A stretch of DNA of 10,147 nucleotides from JBDRLH01 sp043813215 (GTDB lineage Bacteria > Patescibacteriota > Minisyncoccia > Minisyncoccales > JAQTPW01), in assembly GCA_043813215.1 (NCBI GenBank), contig JBDRLH010000009.1, positions 1 to 10,147 of the forward strand, written 5' to 3'. The translations under genes were made by a program, and so were the position numbers. Under the pieces are notes generated by a model. The model was given only the letters and a program-made list of their open reading frames with translations, was not told the DNA's origin and did no database searches. This document shows, in pieces, positions 1 to 4,611 of this stretch. Position 1 is the first letter of the stretch. Every line of letters starts with the position of its first letter.

Positions 1-227
1 GGCTCTTACTTCTAGAGATTTTCAAGAAATTGGAAGTTTGCAGAAGTAAAAAATTCTTTAAGAAAAATTTCATAGCGGCGAAATGGACATCGTGTTTCTT
101 AAATGTAATAATCGTTTAATACGTTAGGTTAGAAATTAAAATTGATTACGGTGTTCAGTCCGGCGTTATGAAAAAAATTCAAAAGGAAGAAGGTCGGAAA
201 GATGGAAAATTAAAAATTTAATAAGCA
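1..227. other. Intergenic stretch with no supported gene
   Basis: I see no convincing gene here. A 17-codon frame from ATG 168 to TAA 219-221 (MKKIQKEEG...) has no SD. A short inverted repeat, TTACTTCT at 6-13 and AGAAGTAA at 42-49, could close a loop of 28 nt and might belong to something upstream of the window. A weak promoter-like pair (TTGATT 142-147, TTATGA 166-171, 18-nt spacer) could serve the downstream leader, but I would not rely on it. Confidence 0.4.
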
Positions 228-293
228 TTGTTGGCGGCGCAAATGCCTGTAAAATTTATTGGCATTTATGCCGCCAACAAAAGTTTGTTGGCG
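228..293 (+). promoter_or_regulatory. Leader with two mutually exclusive hairpins
   Basis: Three segments can pair in two ways. Segment 1 (TTGTTGGCGGC, 228-238) is complementary to segment 2 (GCCGCCAACAA, 270-280); this long hairpin is continued inward by AAATGCC 241-247 with GGCATTT 261-267. Segment 3 (TTGTTGGCG, 285-293) is a direct repeat of segment 1 and pairs with the same segment 2 (272-280) in a 9-bp hairpin with loop AAGT. The two folds exclude each other. The second hairpin ends about 10 nt before the SD of the following gene. The layout resembles an attenuator or riboswitch-type switch, but no T-tract follows and the SD is not in a stem, so function is inference. It matches no riboswitch class I recognise. 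Confidence 0.5.
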
Positions 294-313
294 AGTAATA
301 AAAAGGAGGCGTC

Positions 314-580
314 ATGAGCATGCCAAAACAGAAACGGCTTTTGGGCGAGCTCAAGATGAGGGCATCACAGGTGCTTGAACTCGAGGGTGAGTTTCGTAAG
401 AAACTCATCAACATCGCGGCAACTAAAAATCCGGCATCTGTCTACGGTTTGGCTCAAGCAACAAGTGTCAACCACGGCCATACTTTTACTGAAGCAGACG
501 AGCTAGCGAGAGCAGCAAGATGGCTTGCCATAATCCGTCGGGATTACGGCGAGCAGAAATTCAAAAAAGTCATCAGTTGA
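314..580 (+). CDS. Unrecognised 88-aa protein
   Basis: I do not recognise this family. The gene has a strong SD (AGGAGG, 304-309) 4 nt before ATG 314; a second in-frame ATG at 320 would have 10-nt spacing and is an alternative start (86 aa). The product is basic at both ends, soluble and probably mostly helical, with no membrane segment, signal peptide or cysteine. The middle (residues ~40-75: asparagine/histidine-containing HGHTFTEADELARAARW) reads like a loop followed by an amphipathic helix. Base composition looks more GC-rich than the AT-rich core genes nearby, which together with the strong SD may mean foreign origin. It is probably co-transcribed with the 64-aa gene starting 64 nt downstream. 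An upstream two-state hairpin may regulate it. Confidence 0.6.
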   Translation: MSMPKQKRLLGELKMRASQVLELEGEFRKKLINIAATKNPASVYGLAQATSVNHGHTFTEADELARAARWLAIIRRDYGEQKFKKVIS

Positions 581-601
581 TTCTGGATTCGGGCCCAAGG
601 G

Positions 602-617
602 TTCCGAGAAATCGGAA
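602..617 (+). other. Hairpin with GAAA tetraloop between two small genes
   Basis: TTCCGA (602-607) and TCGGAA (612-617) form a perfect 6-bp stem closed by a GAAA tetraloop (608-611). It lies in the 64-nt gap between the 88-aa and 64-aa genes, about 20 nt before the second SD. There is no T-tract, so it is not an intrinsic terminator; it could stabilise or process the mRNA. Function is not shown. Confidence 0.45.
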
Positions 618-644
618 AATTCAAACTCAGGGGCAAGAGGAGAA

Positions 645-839
645 ATGAAAAATAATCATAAATCCAAAAAAACTTCGAGAACTTCAAAACTTGATCGACG
701 AGAACCGCATCCGCCAAAAGGATGCATTAAACCGATTGGGTTTGCACCGTACGGCAGGGTACTGATCGGAAAAGAGATTGAGGCGTTGAGGAGTTTACCG
801 CCAAAAGATCGGTTTGATAATCCTTATCCGGATTTATAA
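645..839 (+). CDS. Unrecognised 64-aa basic protein
   Basis: The product has a lysine/arginine-rich N-terminus (residues 1-20), then a proline/glycine-rich core with one cysteine (HPPKGCIKPIGFAPYGRV, about 22-39), a short helix-like stretch (GKEIEALRSL) and an acidic, proline-containing tail. No membrane segment or known motif is visible. A purine-rich SD-like sequence (AAGAGGAG, 635-642) sits immediately before ATG 645; spacing is 2-4 nt depending on which part pairs, shorter than ideal. It follows the 88-aa gene on the same strand and is probably in the same transcript. The basic N-terminus would suit nucleic-acid or ribosome binding, but that is speculation. It is short, so a chance open frame cannot be excluded; SD and gene-like composition favour a real gene. 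Confidence 0.5.
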   Translation: MKNNHKSKKTSRTSKLDRREPHPPKGCIKPIGFAPYGRVLIGKEIEALRSLPPKDRFDNPYPDL

Positions 840-850
840 CCGATAAAAAA

Positions 851-884
851 GGTTGCGGCGATGATAAAAAATCTCGCCGCAACC
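851..884 (+). other. Perfect 11-bp hairpin after the 64-aa gene
   Basis: GGTTGCGGCGA (851-861) and TCGCCGCAACC (874-884) are perfectly complementary with a 12-nt AT-rich loop. It begins 11 nt after the stop codon, where a transcript end is expected, but no U-run follows (CCACCAATTTTG). It could be a weak terminator, a 3'-end stabiliser, or part of the structured stretch that continues to about 1016. Confidence 0.45.
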
Positions 885-1016
885 CCACCAATTTTGAGGC
901 CGGAAGCGCTTTCCTGGAGGGAGTTCTCTCTCTTGGTCCGCACTCGGCGGGCGTTCCTTCCAGGGGAGCACTTCTGGTCTTTACCTTGAACCGTGTCGAA
1001 GGGTTGACACCAGAAA
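885..1016 (+). other. GC-rich hairpin-bearing intergenic stretch, possible RNA
   Basis: No gene is supported here. The stretch is GC-richer than the flanking sequence and contains several possible stems. CTGGAGGGAG pairs with TTCCTTCCAG as ten pairs including two G-U. TTCTGGT 972-978 pairs with ACCAGAA 1009-1015. GTGTC 993-997 pairs with GACAC 1006-1010, which competes with the previous stem at its edge. Composition plus nested pairings would fit a small structured RNA or the tail of the preceding transcript. I recognise no known RNA family, and the khpA promoter overlaps its end. Confidence 0.3.
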
Positions 1017-1031
1017 ATAAAAGAATATAAT
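1004..1031 (+). promoter_or_regulatory. Consensus sigma70-type promoter for khpA
   Basis: TTGACA (1004-1009), a 16-nt spacer and TATAAT (1026-1031) match the vegetative consensus at every position. The expected start is near 1038, giving a leader of about 70 nt before khpA. The leader has no obvious SD. Confidence 0.8.
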
Positions 1032-1110
1032 TTAATTATTGGATGAATAGTAGCATGCAGGTCGGCGCTACTGATAGAAATATAGGATTATAAGAATTAA
1101 AGAATTGACT

Positions 1111-1431
1111 ATGGCAAAAGTTATCAACGATCAAGATTTTCTTGAATACCTTATCAAAGCCTTAGTTGATCACCCGGATGAAGTCAAAATCGACCGAAAG
1201 GTTGATGAGATGGGAGTTTTGCTCTCTTTGAGAGTAAACCCAGAAGACATGGGACAGATCATAGGCAAGGAAGGTTCAACTGCCAGATCGATCAGATCTT
1301 TGGTTCGCATTGTCGGTTTGAAGAATCACGCTCGCGTGAATCTGAAGATCGAAGAACCAGAAGGCAGCACCAGAGTTCCCAGAGAAAGAAGAGAATCTGG
1401 AGACACTAATTTAGAAGATTTGAAGCTGTAA
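1111..1431 (+). CDS. khpA: KhpA-type KH-domain RNA-binding protein
   Basis: The protein is a small single-KH-domain RNA-binding protein of the KhpA (YlqC) family. Such proteins bind many transcripts, in some bacteria as a KhpA-KhpB dimer linked to cell division and envelope growth. The 106-aa product has the GxxG loop as GKEG (residues 52-55) inside MGQIIGKEGSTARSIRSLV, followed by the conserved RIVGLKNHARVNLKI strand. Typical KhpA proteins are about 75-80 aa; here a charged tail of about 25 residues (rich in Glu and Arg) follows. ATG 1111 is chosen because it gives the family's usual start; an in-frame TTG at 1105 is less likely. No clear SD is present. Location just before trmD matches the widespread rpsP-khpA-rimM-trmD order, here without rpsP and rimM. 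Confidence 0.9.
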   Translation: MAKVINDQDFLEYLIKALVDHPDEVKIDRKVDEMGVLLSLRVNPEDMGQIIGKEGSTARSIRSLVRIVGLKNHARVNLKIEEPEGSTRVPRERRESGDTNLEDLKL

Positions 1432-1460
1432 AATACTATTCAAAATTTTACAGAATTCAG

Positions 1461-1502
1461 AAAGCCGTGCTACCATTAATGTGGCGCGGTTTTCGTTTAA
1501 TC
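1461..1502 (+). terminator. Intrinsic terminator between khpA and trmD
   Basis: AAAGCCGTGCTAC (1461-1473) pairs with GTGGCGCGGTTTT (1481-1493) as a 13-bp stem with three G-U pairs and a 7-nt loop. The 3' side runs into TTTTCGTTTAAT. It stops 10 nt before the trmD start, so it would terminate or attenuate transcripts entering trmD from the khpA promoter. A possible trmD promoter (TTTACA 1447-1452, TACCAT 1471-1476, 18-nt spacer) overlaps the 5' arm. Confidence 0.6.
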
Positions 1503-2180
1503 ATGATCCAATTCGATATAATTACAATTTTTCCTCATATATTCGATTCTTATTTAAAAGAATCGTTCATAAAAAAAGCCAGAGAGTCAGGCAAGATTTC
1601 AGTTGACATACATGACTTGAGAAAATTTGCAGACGACCCCCACAAATCGGTTGACGACCGGCCGTATGGCGGGGGGCTGGGTATGGTGCTTAAGATCGAA
1701 CCTATCTATCGGGCGGTTCAATCTTTAAAATCAAAATTTAAAAATCAAAATTTAAAAATTATTTTGTTTACGCCGAGAGGAAAGAAATTTAACCAGCAAG
1801 TGGCTTATAAATTGAGCAAGCTGGACAGAATAATTATGATTTGCGGAAGATATGAAGGGGTGGATGAAAGGGTGGCAAAAAAATTAGCGGACATGGAAAT
1901 TTCAATCGGGGATTATGATTTAATGGGCGGCGAGTTGCCTGCCATGGTGGCAATAGAAACCATAACCAGATTGATTCCCGGACTTTTGGGCAAGCCCGAA
2001 TTTTTAAAAGAGAGAATCACAAAAAGCAAAGGATTTTTAGAATATCCGCAGTATACTCGTCCGGAAATTTTTAGTCCTAAAAAAAAGATTGAATGGAAAG
2101 TCCCCAAGCTTTTTCTTTCTGGGCATCACAAAAAAATAGAGGAGTGGCGCAAAAAACACGGCAAAGCCATTGAAAAATGA
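1503..2180 (+). CDS. trmD: tRNA (guanine37-N1)-methyltransferase TrmD
   Basis: TrmD transfers a methyl group from S-adenosylmethionine to N1 of G37 beside the anticodon, which prevents +1 frameshifting; it is a SPOUT-class, deep-trefoil-knot dimer in the cytosol. The 225-aa product shows the family start IQFDIITIFP, the DDRPYGGGLGMV motif, the GRYEGVDERV motif, the knot segment SIGDYDLMGGELPAMV, the QYTRPEIF segment and the C-terminal LSGHHKKIEEWR, all expected in order. Length is near the family norm. ATG 1503 is chosen from the family N-terminus; a longer frame from GTG 1467 would be translated through the terminator hairpin and adds non-family residues. No SD precedes it. A lysine/asparagine-rich linker (SKFKNQNLK) is encoded by a short tandem repeat. 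Confidence 0.96.
   Translation: MIQFDIITIFPHIFDSYLKESFIKKARESGKISVDIHDLRKFADDPHKSVDDRPYGGGLGMVLKIEPIYRAVQSLKSKFKNQNLKIILFTPRGKKFNQQVAYKLSKLDRIIMICGRYEGVDERVAKKLADMEISIGDYDLMGGELPAMVAIETITRLIPGLLGKPEFLKERITKSKGFLEYPQYTRPEIFSPKKKIEWKVPKLFLSGHHKKIEEWRKKHGKAIEK
1726..1759 (+). repeat. Short A/T-rich tandem repeat inside trmD
   Basis: Two tandem copies of AAAATCAAAATTTA lie here and encode the linker SKFKNQNLK between the active-site motif and the next strand of TrmD. The phase keeps the frame open, so it looks tolerated rather than disruptive. It may be a simple slippage product. Confidence 0.55.
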
Positions 2181-2194
2181 GATTTAGTTAAAAG

Positions 2195-2279
2195 TGGGCA
2201 GGGCAGGATTCGAACCTGCGAAGTCCCGAAGGACAACAGTTTTACAGACTGGTGCGATTGACCACTCCGCCACCTACCC
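2195..2279 (-). tRNA. tRNA-Tyr (anticodon GUA)
   Basis: On the minus strand an 85-nt class II tRNA folds. Acceptor GGGUAGG pairs with CCUGCCC (one U-G pair), discriminator A. The D-arm loop contains GG (18-19). The anticodon loop is CUGUAAA (GUA = Tyr). The long variable arm is GUCC-UUCG-GGAC, and the T-arm is GCAGG-UUCGAAU-CCUGC. The first anticodon-stem pair appears to be a C-U mismatch. CCA is not encoded. It converges on trmD, whose stop is 14 nt away. Confidence 0.96.
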
Positions 2280-2300
2280 AAAGACTATCTAAACGCTACC

Positions 2301-2329
2301 ATTATAAATCAAATTTATTTATTTTTCAA
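2301..2329 (-). promoter_or_regulatory. Promoter of tRNA-Tyr
   Basis: On the minus strand TTGAAA (complement of 2324-2329), a 17-nt spacer and TATAAT (complement of 2301-2306) form a near-consensus promoter about 20 nt before the tRNA 5' end. Confidence 0.8.
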
Positions 2330-2333
2330 CAGG

Positions 2334-2357
2334 TCAAGCTACGGCTTGATTTTTTTT
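2334..2357 (+). terminator. Intrinsic terminator, upstream edge of phosphatase cassette
   Basis: TCAAGC (2334-2339), loop TACG and GCTTGA (2344-2349) are followed by eight T residues. On the plus strand it would stop transcription running from trmD across the antisense tRNA-Tyr. Its 3' arm and T-run also form the -35 region of the next promoter. Confidence 0.85.
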
Positions 2358-2374
2358 GGATAATATTGTATGAT
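2346..2374 (+). promoter_or_regulatory. Promoter of the phosphatase-Nudix pair
   Basis: TTGATT (2346-2351), a 17-nt spacer and TATGAT (2369-2374) fit a sigma70 promoter, with a start expected near 2381 and a leader of about 25 nt carrying the SD. Confidence 0.6.
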
Positions 2375-2405
2375 ATTACCAGTAGAAAATTAAGGAGGTT
2401 ATAAA

Positions 2406-3167
2406 ATGAGCGGAAATATTTCGCTAAGCAGTATAATCGAAATTGCCGAAAAGGCAGGTGAAGTTCTTTTAAAACTTCAAAAAGACGTTAGGAAATTAGA
2501 AAAAGATAGGAAAGATTTTCTGACAGACGCCGATCTTAAGTCGAATAACATCATCACTTCAATGCTTAAAAGTCTTAACCCCGAGATTCCTATCTATTCT
2601 GAAGAGAACGGAGAGACTTTAATCGGCAATGGAAAAATTTGGGTGGTAGACCCTTTAGACGGAACCGTCAATTTCTTCCATCAAGATTATTTATGGGGCG
2701 TTTCAATCGCCCTAGTAGAGAATGGAAAGACTGTGCTGGGAGTTGTTTATCTTCCGGCTTTGAGCCAGATGTTCGGTACGGTCAAAGGGGGAGAGATTAT
2801 TCTGAAAGGAAATATGCTCTTTGGCGTACGAAAAGAAGATAAACTTTCTGAGGCGCAAATTTGGACAGACTGGGGAAAGGATTCTGACGAAGCCCTTTCT
2901 TTATTGCCAGAACTGAAGAAAATCAGTTTATATCCGCAAATGAGACTTTGTGCCACAGCTTCTTTAATGGCCGTCACTGCCGGGAAGATCTGCGCCTATA
3001 TTCATCCTCATCCGGCGCCCGAAGATTTCGCCGCCGGCGCATTGATCGTCGAACAAGCCGGAGGAAAGGTTACCGATTTACAGGGCAAACCATGGAATGT
3101 TTTTTCAACATCTATTGTTGCCAGCAACAAGATGCTGCATAAAGAAATTTTGAATGGAATAAAATAA
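2406..3167 (+). CDS. Inositol monophosphatase family phosphatase
   Basis: This is a Mg2+-dependent phosphatase of the inositol monophosphatase/fructose-1,6-bisphosphatase/CysQ superfamily. It removes phosphate from a small molecule such as myo-inositol phosphate, a sugar bisphosphate or 3'-phosphoadenosine 5'-phosphate. Visible metal ligands are the acidic pair in SEENG (residues 66-67), the signature DPLDGTVNF (82-90) and Asp207 in APEDFAAGALIVEQAGG, the second family signature. At 253 aa it has normal length. ATG 2406 is set by a perfect SD (AAGGAGG, 2392-2398) at 7-nt spacing. It heads a two-gene unit with the Nudix-like gene, which starts 15 nt after its stop. Substrate cannot be read from sequence; the middle insert (about 130-170) diverges from well-known members. 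Confidence 0.88.
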   Translation: MSGNISLSSIIEIAEKAGEVLLKLQKDVRKLEKDRKDFLTDADLKSNNIITSMLKSLNPEIPIYSEENGETLIGNGKIWVVDPLDGTVNFFHQDYLWGVSIALVENGKTVLGVVYLPALSQMFGTVKGGEIILKGNMLFGVRKEDKLSEAQIWTDWGKDSDEALSLLPELKKISLYPQMRLCATASLMAVTAGKICAYIHPHPAPEDFAAGALIVEQAGGKVTDLQGKPWNVFSTSIVASNKMLHKEILNGIK

Positions 3168-3182
3168 AGAGGAGGCAAGTCG

Positions 3183-4088
3183 TTGTTTAAAAAATTAAAT
3201 GAAGTTGCTGAAGGAAGTACGGATGTCTTTACCATTAGGGGCACCAAGGTCTGGTTAAAAAGATGTCCGCAGCCAACCGTGATTGTGGAAATAAGCAATA
3301 ATCCGGAAGTATTGACCAGTTCGCGGGAACGTCGAGAGCACTTTGCTACCGCTTCGCCCTGGCTGGCGGAACAGCTAAAGACTTGGGAGTTTCCCCAAAT
3401 TTCAGAAATTGAAATTGCCCGGCCGGGAAATCCCCTGGAAGTGCTTTGCGGGAATGTCGGGCTTATTCTGGTAATTGAGGGGAGAAAATATCTTTACAGC
3501 GTGTACCGGGATATTTTCCCCAAAGGATGGTTGTTGCCCGGCGGCTGTTCTCACTTATGTCGCGAGATAATGAATCCGCGCGAAGTTGCCTTCAGAGAGA
3601 GTCGCGAGGAAATCTTAGTAGCCGACAAATCAGACAGAGTGTATCGCTTGGTATTGCCTAATTCGAAGGGTCTTGATAATGAGCTAATGGAAAATATTGA
3701 TTCTTGGCAAAAAGAAAGAGCGTTGCCAACCAAGGTAGACGTGGTTGATTTGAAAACAAAGGAACTTTTGCCGATTGTCGGCCATGCACGAAACTTAATC
3801 GTACGGATAAACGGCCAGGAAAATTTGACGCAAAATGTTTCCGTGGTTATTGATTCTGAAATCGCCATACTCGAAGTCAATTGCTACCTTGAAGTTTCTC
3901 TACCCATTGATCTTCACCAATTACGTCTGTTTGATTGCGAGCGGCTTCCCAATGGAAACCTACTTAATAGACCAACGAGATTGACGGACGTCAATGGCAA
4001 TGTGGCAGCAGAGTTTTCCCGGGGCGACAATATCACCCGGGCAAGCTGGATTACTCCAGCCATGGAGTATTCGGCTTCGATTCCTTAA
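3183..4088 (+). CDS. Nudix-like hydrolase with divergent Nudix box
   Basis: This 301-aa protein carries a recognisable but altered Nudix region. PGG (119-121) is followed by E129 and then RESREE (138-143), the core of the REUXEE helix that binds metal in Nudix pyrophosphohydrolases. The spacing is three residues longer than the canonical GX5EX7REUXEE, and the glycine after EE is missing. An N-terminal domain of about 90 residues and a C-terminal half of about 150 residues have no family I can name, so it is longer than plain Nudix enzymes. The TTG start at 3183 is decided by a strong SD (AGGAGG, 3170-3175) at 7-nt spacing. It is co-transcribed with the phosphatase and closed by a terminator. 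A role in hydrolysing a nucleoside diphosphate derivative is inference. Confidence 0.6.
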   Translation: MFKKLNEVAEGSTDVFTIRGTKVWLKRCPQPTVIVEISNNPEVLTSSRERREHFATASPWLAEQLKTWEFPQISEIEIARPGNPLEVLCGNVGLILVIEGRKYLYSVYRDIFPKGWLLPGGCSHLCREIMNPREVAFRESREEILVADKSDRVYRLVLPNSKGLDNELMENIDSWQKERALPTKVDVVDLKTKELLPIVGHARNLIVRINGQENLTQNVSVVIDSEIAILEVNCYLEVSLPIDLHQLRLFDCERLPNGNLLNRPTRLTDVNGNVAAEFSRGDNITRASWITPAMEYSASIP

Positions 4089-4103
4089 AAAACTAGTTAA
4101 AAT

Positions 4104-4136
4104 AATCCCCGGCTCAAAACGAGTTCGGGGATTTTT
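4104..4136 (+). terminator. Intrinsic terminator of the phosphatase-Nudix unit
   Basis: AATCCCCG (4104-4111) pairs with CGGGGATT (4126-4133); an inner CTC/GAG pairing closes an AAAAC loop, and TTTTT follows. It lies 15 nt after the stop of the Nudix-like gene. Confidence 0.88.
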
Positions 4137-4149
4137 ATTTGTGAAGAAT

Positions 4150-4177
4150 TTGCCAAAATTGATTTTTATGTTAATAT
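4150..4177 (+). promoter_or_regulatory. Promoter of tRNA-Thr and rpmG
   Basis: TTGCCA (4150-4155), a 16-nt spacer and TAATAT (4172-4177) place a start near 4184, about 18 nt before the tRNA. Since rpmG follows 29 nt after the tRNA with no separate promoter visible, both are probably on one transcript. Confidence 0.55.
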
Positions 4178-4201
4178 GAGGATGATTTTGCGGTGTCTTT
4201 T

Positions 4202-4274
4202 GCCCGAATAGCTCAGTTAGCAGAGCACATTCTTGGTAAGAATGAGGTCCGCAGTGCAAATCTGCGTTCGGGCT
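4202..4274 (+). tRNA. tRNA-Thr (anticodon GGU) with unusual elbow
   Basis: A 73-nt tRNA folds cleanly: acceptor GCCCGAA/UUCGGGC, D-stem GCUC/GAGC, anticodon stem CAUUC/GAAUG with loop UUGGUAA (GGU = Thr), T-stem CGCAG/CUGCG, discriminator U. CCA is not encoded. Two usually invariant positions differ together: the D-loop AGUUAGCA has A at 18 instead of G, and the T-loop UGCAAAU has G at 55 instead of U. G19 and C56 are normal. Positions 18 and 55 touch in the tRNA elbow, so this looks like a paired change and not decay. TruB could not make pseudouridine at a G55. Confidence 0.93.
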
Positions 4275-4303
4275 CAATAATTATTATTAATCATCCAGAT
4301 ATT

Positions 4304-4468
4304 ATGGCCACAGTAAAAAAACCGTTTTTAAAAATGCAGTGCAGTATCTGCAAAAGCATCAATTATTTTACGCGCAAGACAAAAAAAGTTGGCGATAAAA
4401 AATTGGAATTAAAAAAGCATTGCAAGGTTTGCCGAAAACATACGTTACACAAAGAAGGAAAGAAATAA
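4304..4468 (+). CDS. rpmG: Ribosomal protein L33
   Basis: This 54-aa protein is the large-subunit ribosomal protein bL33, located near the E site. It keeps the zinc-ribbon form with two CxxC pairs (CSIC at about 14-17, CKVC at about 41-44) and the family signature LELKKHCKVCRKHTLHKEGKK at the C-terminus. ATG 4304 gives the usual start MATVKKP; the open frame extends upstream through the tRNA-Thr gene, which is not coding. No SD is present; translation would begin 29 nt after the tRNA end, perhaps on mRNA released by tRNA 3' processing. A terminator follows. The last codons and terminator recur, degenerate in the coding part, after the toxin-antitoxin pair. Confidence 0.95.
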   Translation: MATVKKPFLKMQCSICKSINYFTRKTKKVGDKKLELKKHCKVCRKHTLHKEGKK

Positions 4469-4478
4469 GCACTTTTTG

Positions 4479-4549
4479 TGAACGGGAAGAGACAATCTCT
4501 CTGAATAAAAAATAAAACAAAAAATCGCCAAGAAGGCGGTTTTTTGGTA
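4479..4549 (+). repeat. Direct repeat copy 1 (rpmG terminator region)
   Basis: This 71-bp block is repeated at 5327-5397 with a constant offset of 848 and one difference (G4532 versus A5380). It contains a small hairpin (AGAGA-CAA-TCTCT, 4488-4500), an A-rich linker and the rpmG terminator. The two copies bracket the toxin-antitoxin genes. Weaker similarity continues upstream into the rpmG 3' end with the same offset. Confidence 0.95.
4519..4545 (+). terminator. Intrinsic terminator of rpmG
   Basis: CGCC (4526-4529) and GGCG (4535-4538) with loop AAGAA form the core. Six A residues before pair with six T residues after, so the hairpin is symmetric and might also act on the other strand. Confidence 0.8.
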
Positions 4550-4571
4550 AGATAAAATAATATGCTAGAAT
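4544..4571 (+). promoter_or_regulatory. Candidate promoter of the toxin-antitoxin operon
   Basis: TTGGTA (4544-4549), a 16-nt spacer and TAGAAT (4566-4571) with an extended -10 TG (4563-4564) would start transcription near 4578, before the toxin ATG. The -35 box overlaps the end of the rpmG terminator T-run. A second candidate, TTGACA 4582-4587 with TATATA 4606-4611 (18-nt spacer), would start inside the toxin gene. Confidence 0.45.
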
Positions 4572-4589
4572 TATCCAGCTATTGACAGG

Positions 4590-4611
4590 TATATATCATA
4601 TATGATATATA
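4590..4611. promoter_or_regulatory. 22-bp perfect palindrome, likely antitoxin operator
   Basis: Positions 4590-4611 form a perfect inverted repeat centred between 4600 and 4601 (half-site TATATATCATA). It covers the toxin start codon at 4602 and the -10 region of the inner candidate promoter. Antitoxins of the XRE/HigA type usually repress their own operon by binding such palindromes, so this is the expected autoregulatory operator; binding itself is inferred. Confidence 0.65.

Noticed and set aside
1467..1502. Extended trmD start at GTG 1467
   Set aside because: The added 12 codons run through a terminator hairpin and do not resemble TrmD; the family start is ATG 1503.
3551..3880. 109-aa minus-strand frame inside the Nudix-like gene
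   Set aside because: Ser/Thr-rich antisense of a gene with a clear SD and terminator; no signals of its own.
3960..4277. Minus-strand frame over the terminator and tRNA-Thr
   Set aside because: It would be translated through a terminator hairpin and a tRNA gene on the other strand.
4193..4303. Extended rpmG start upstream of ATG 4304
   Set aside because: The extension is read through the tRNA-Thr gene; L33 begins at MATVKKP.
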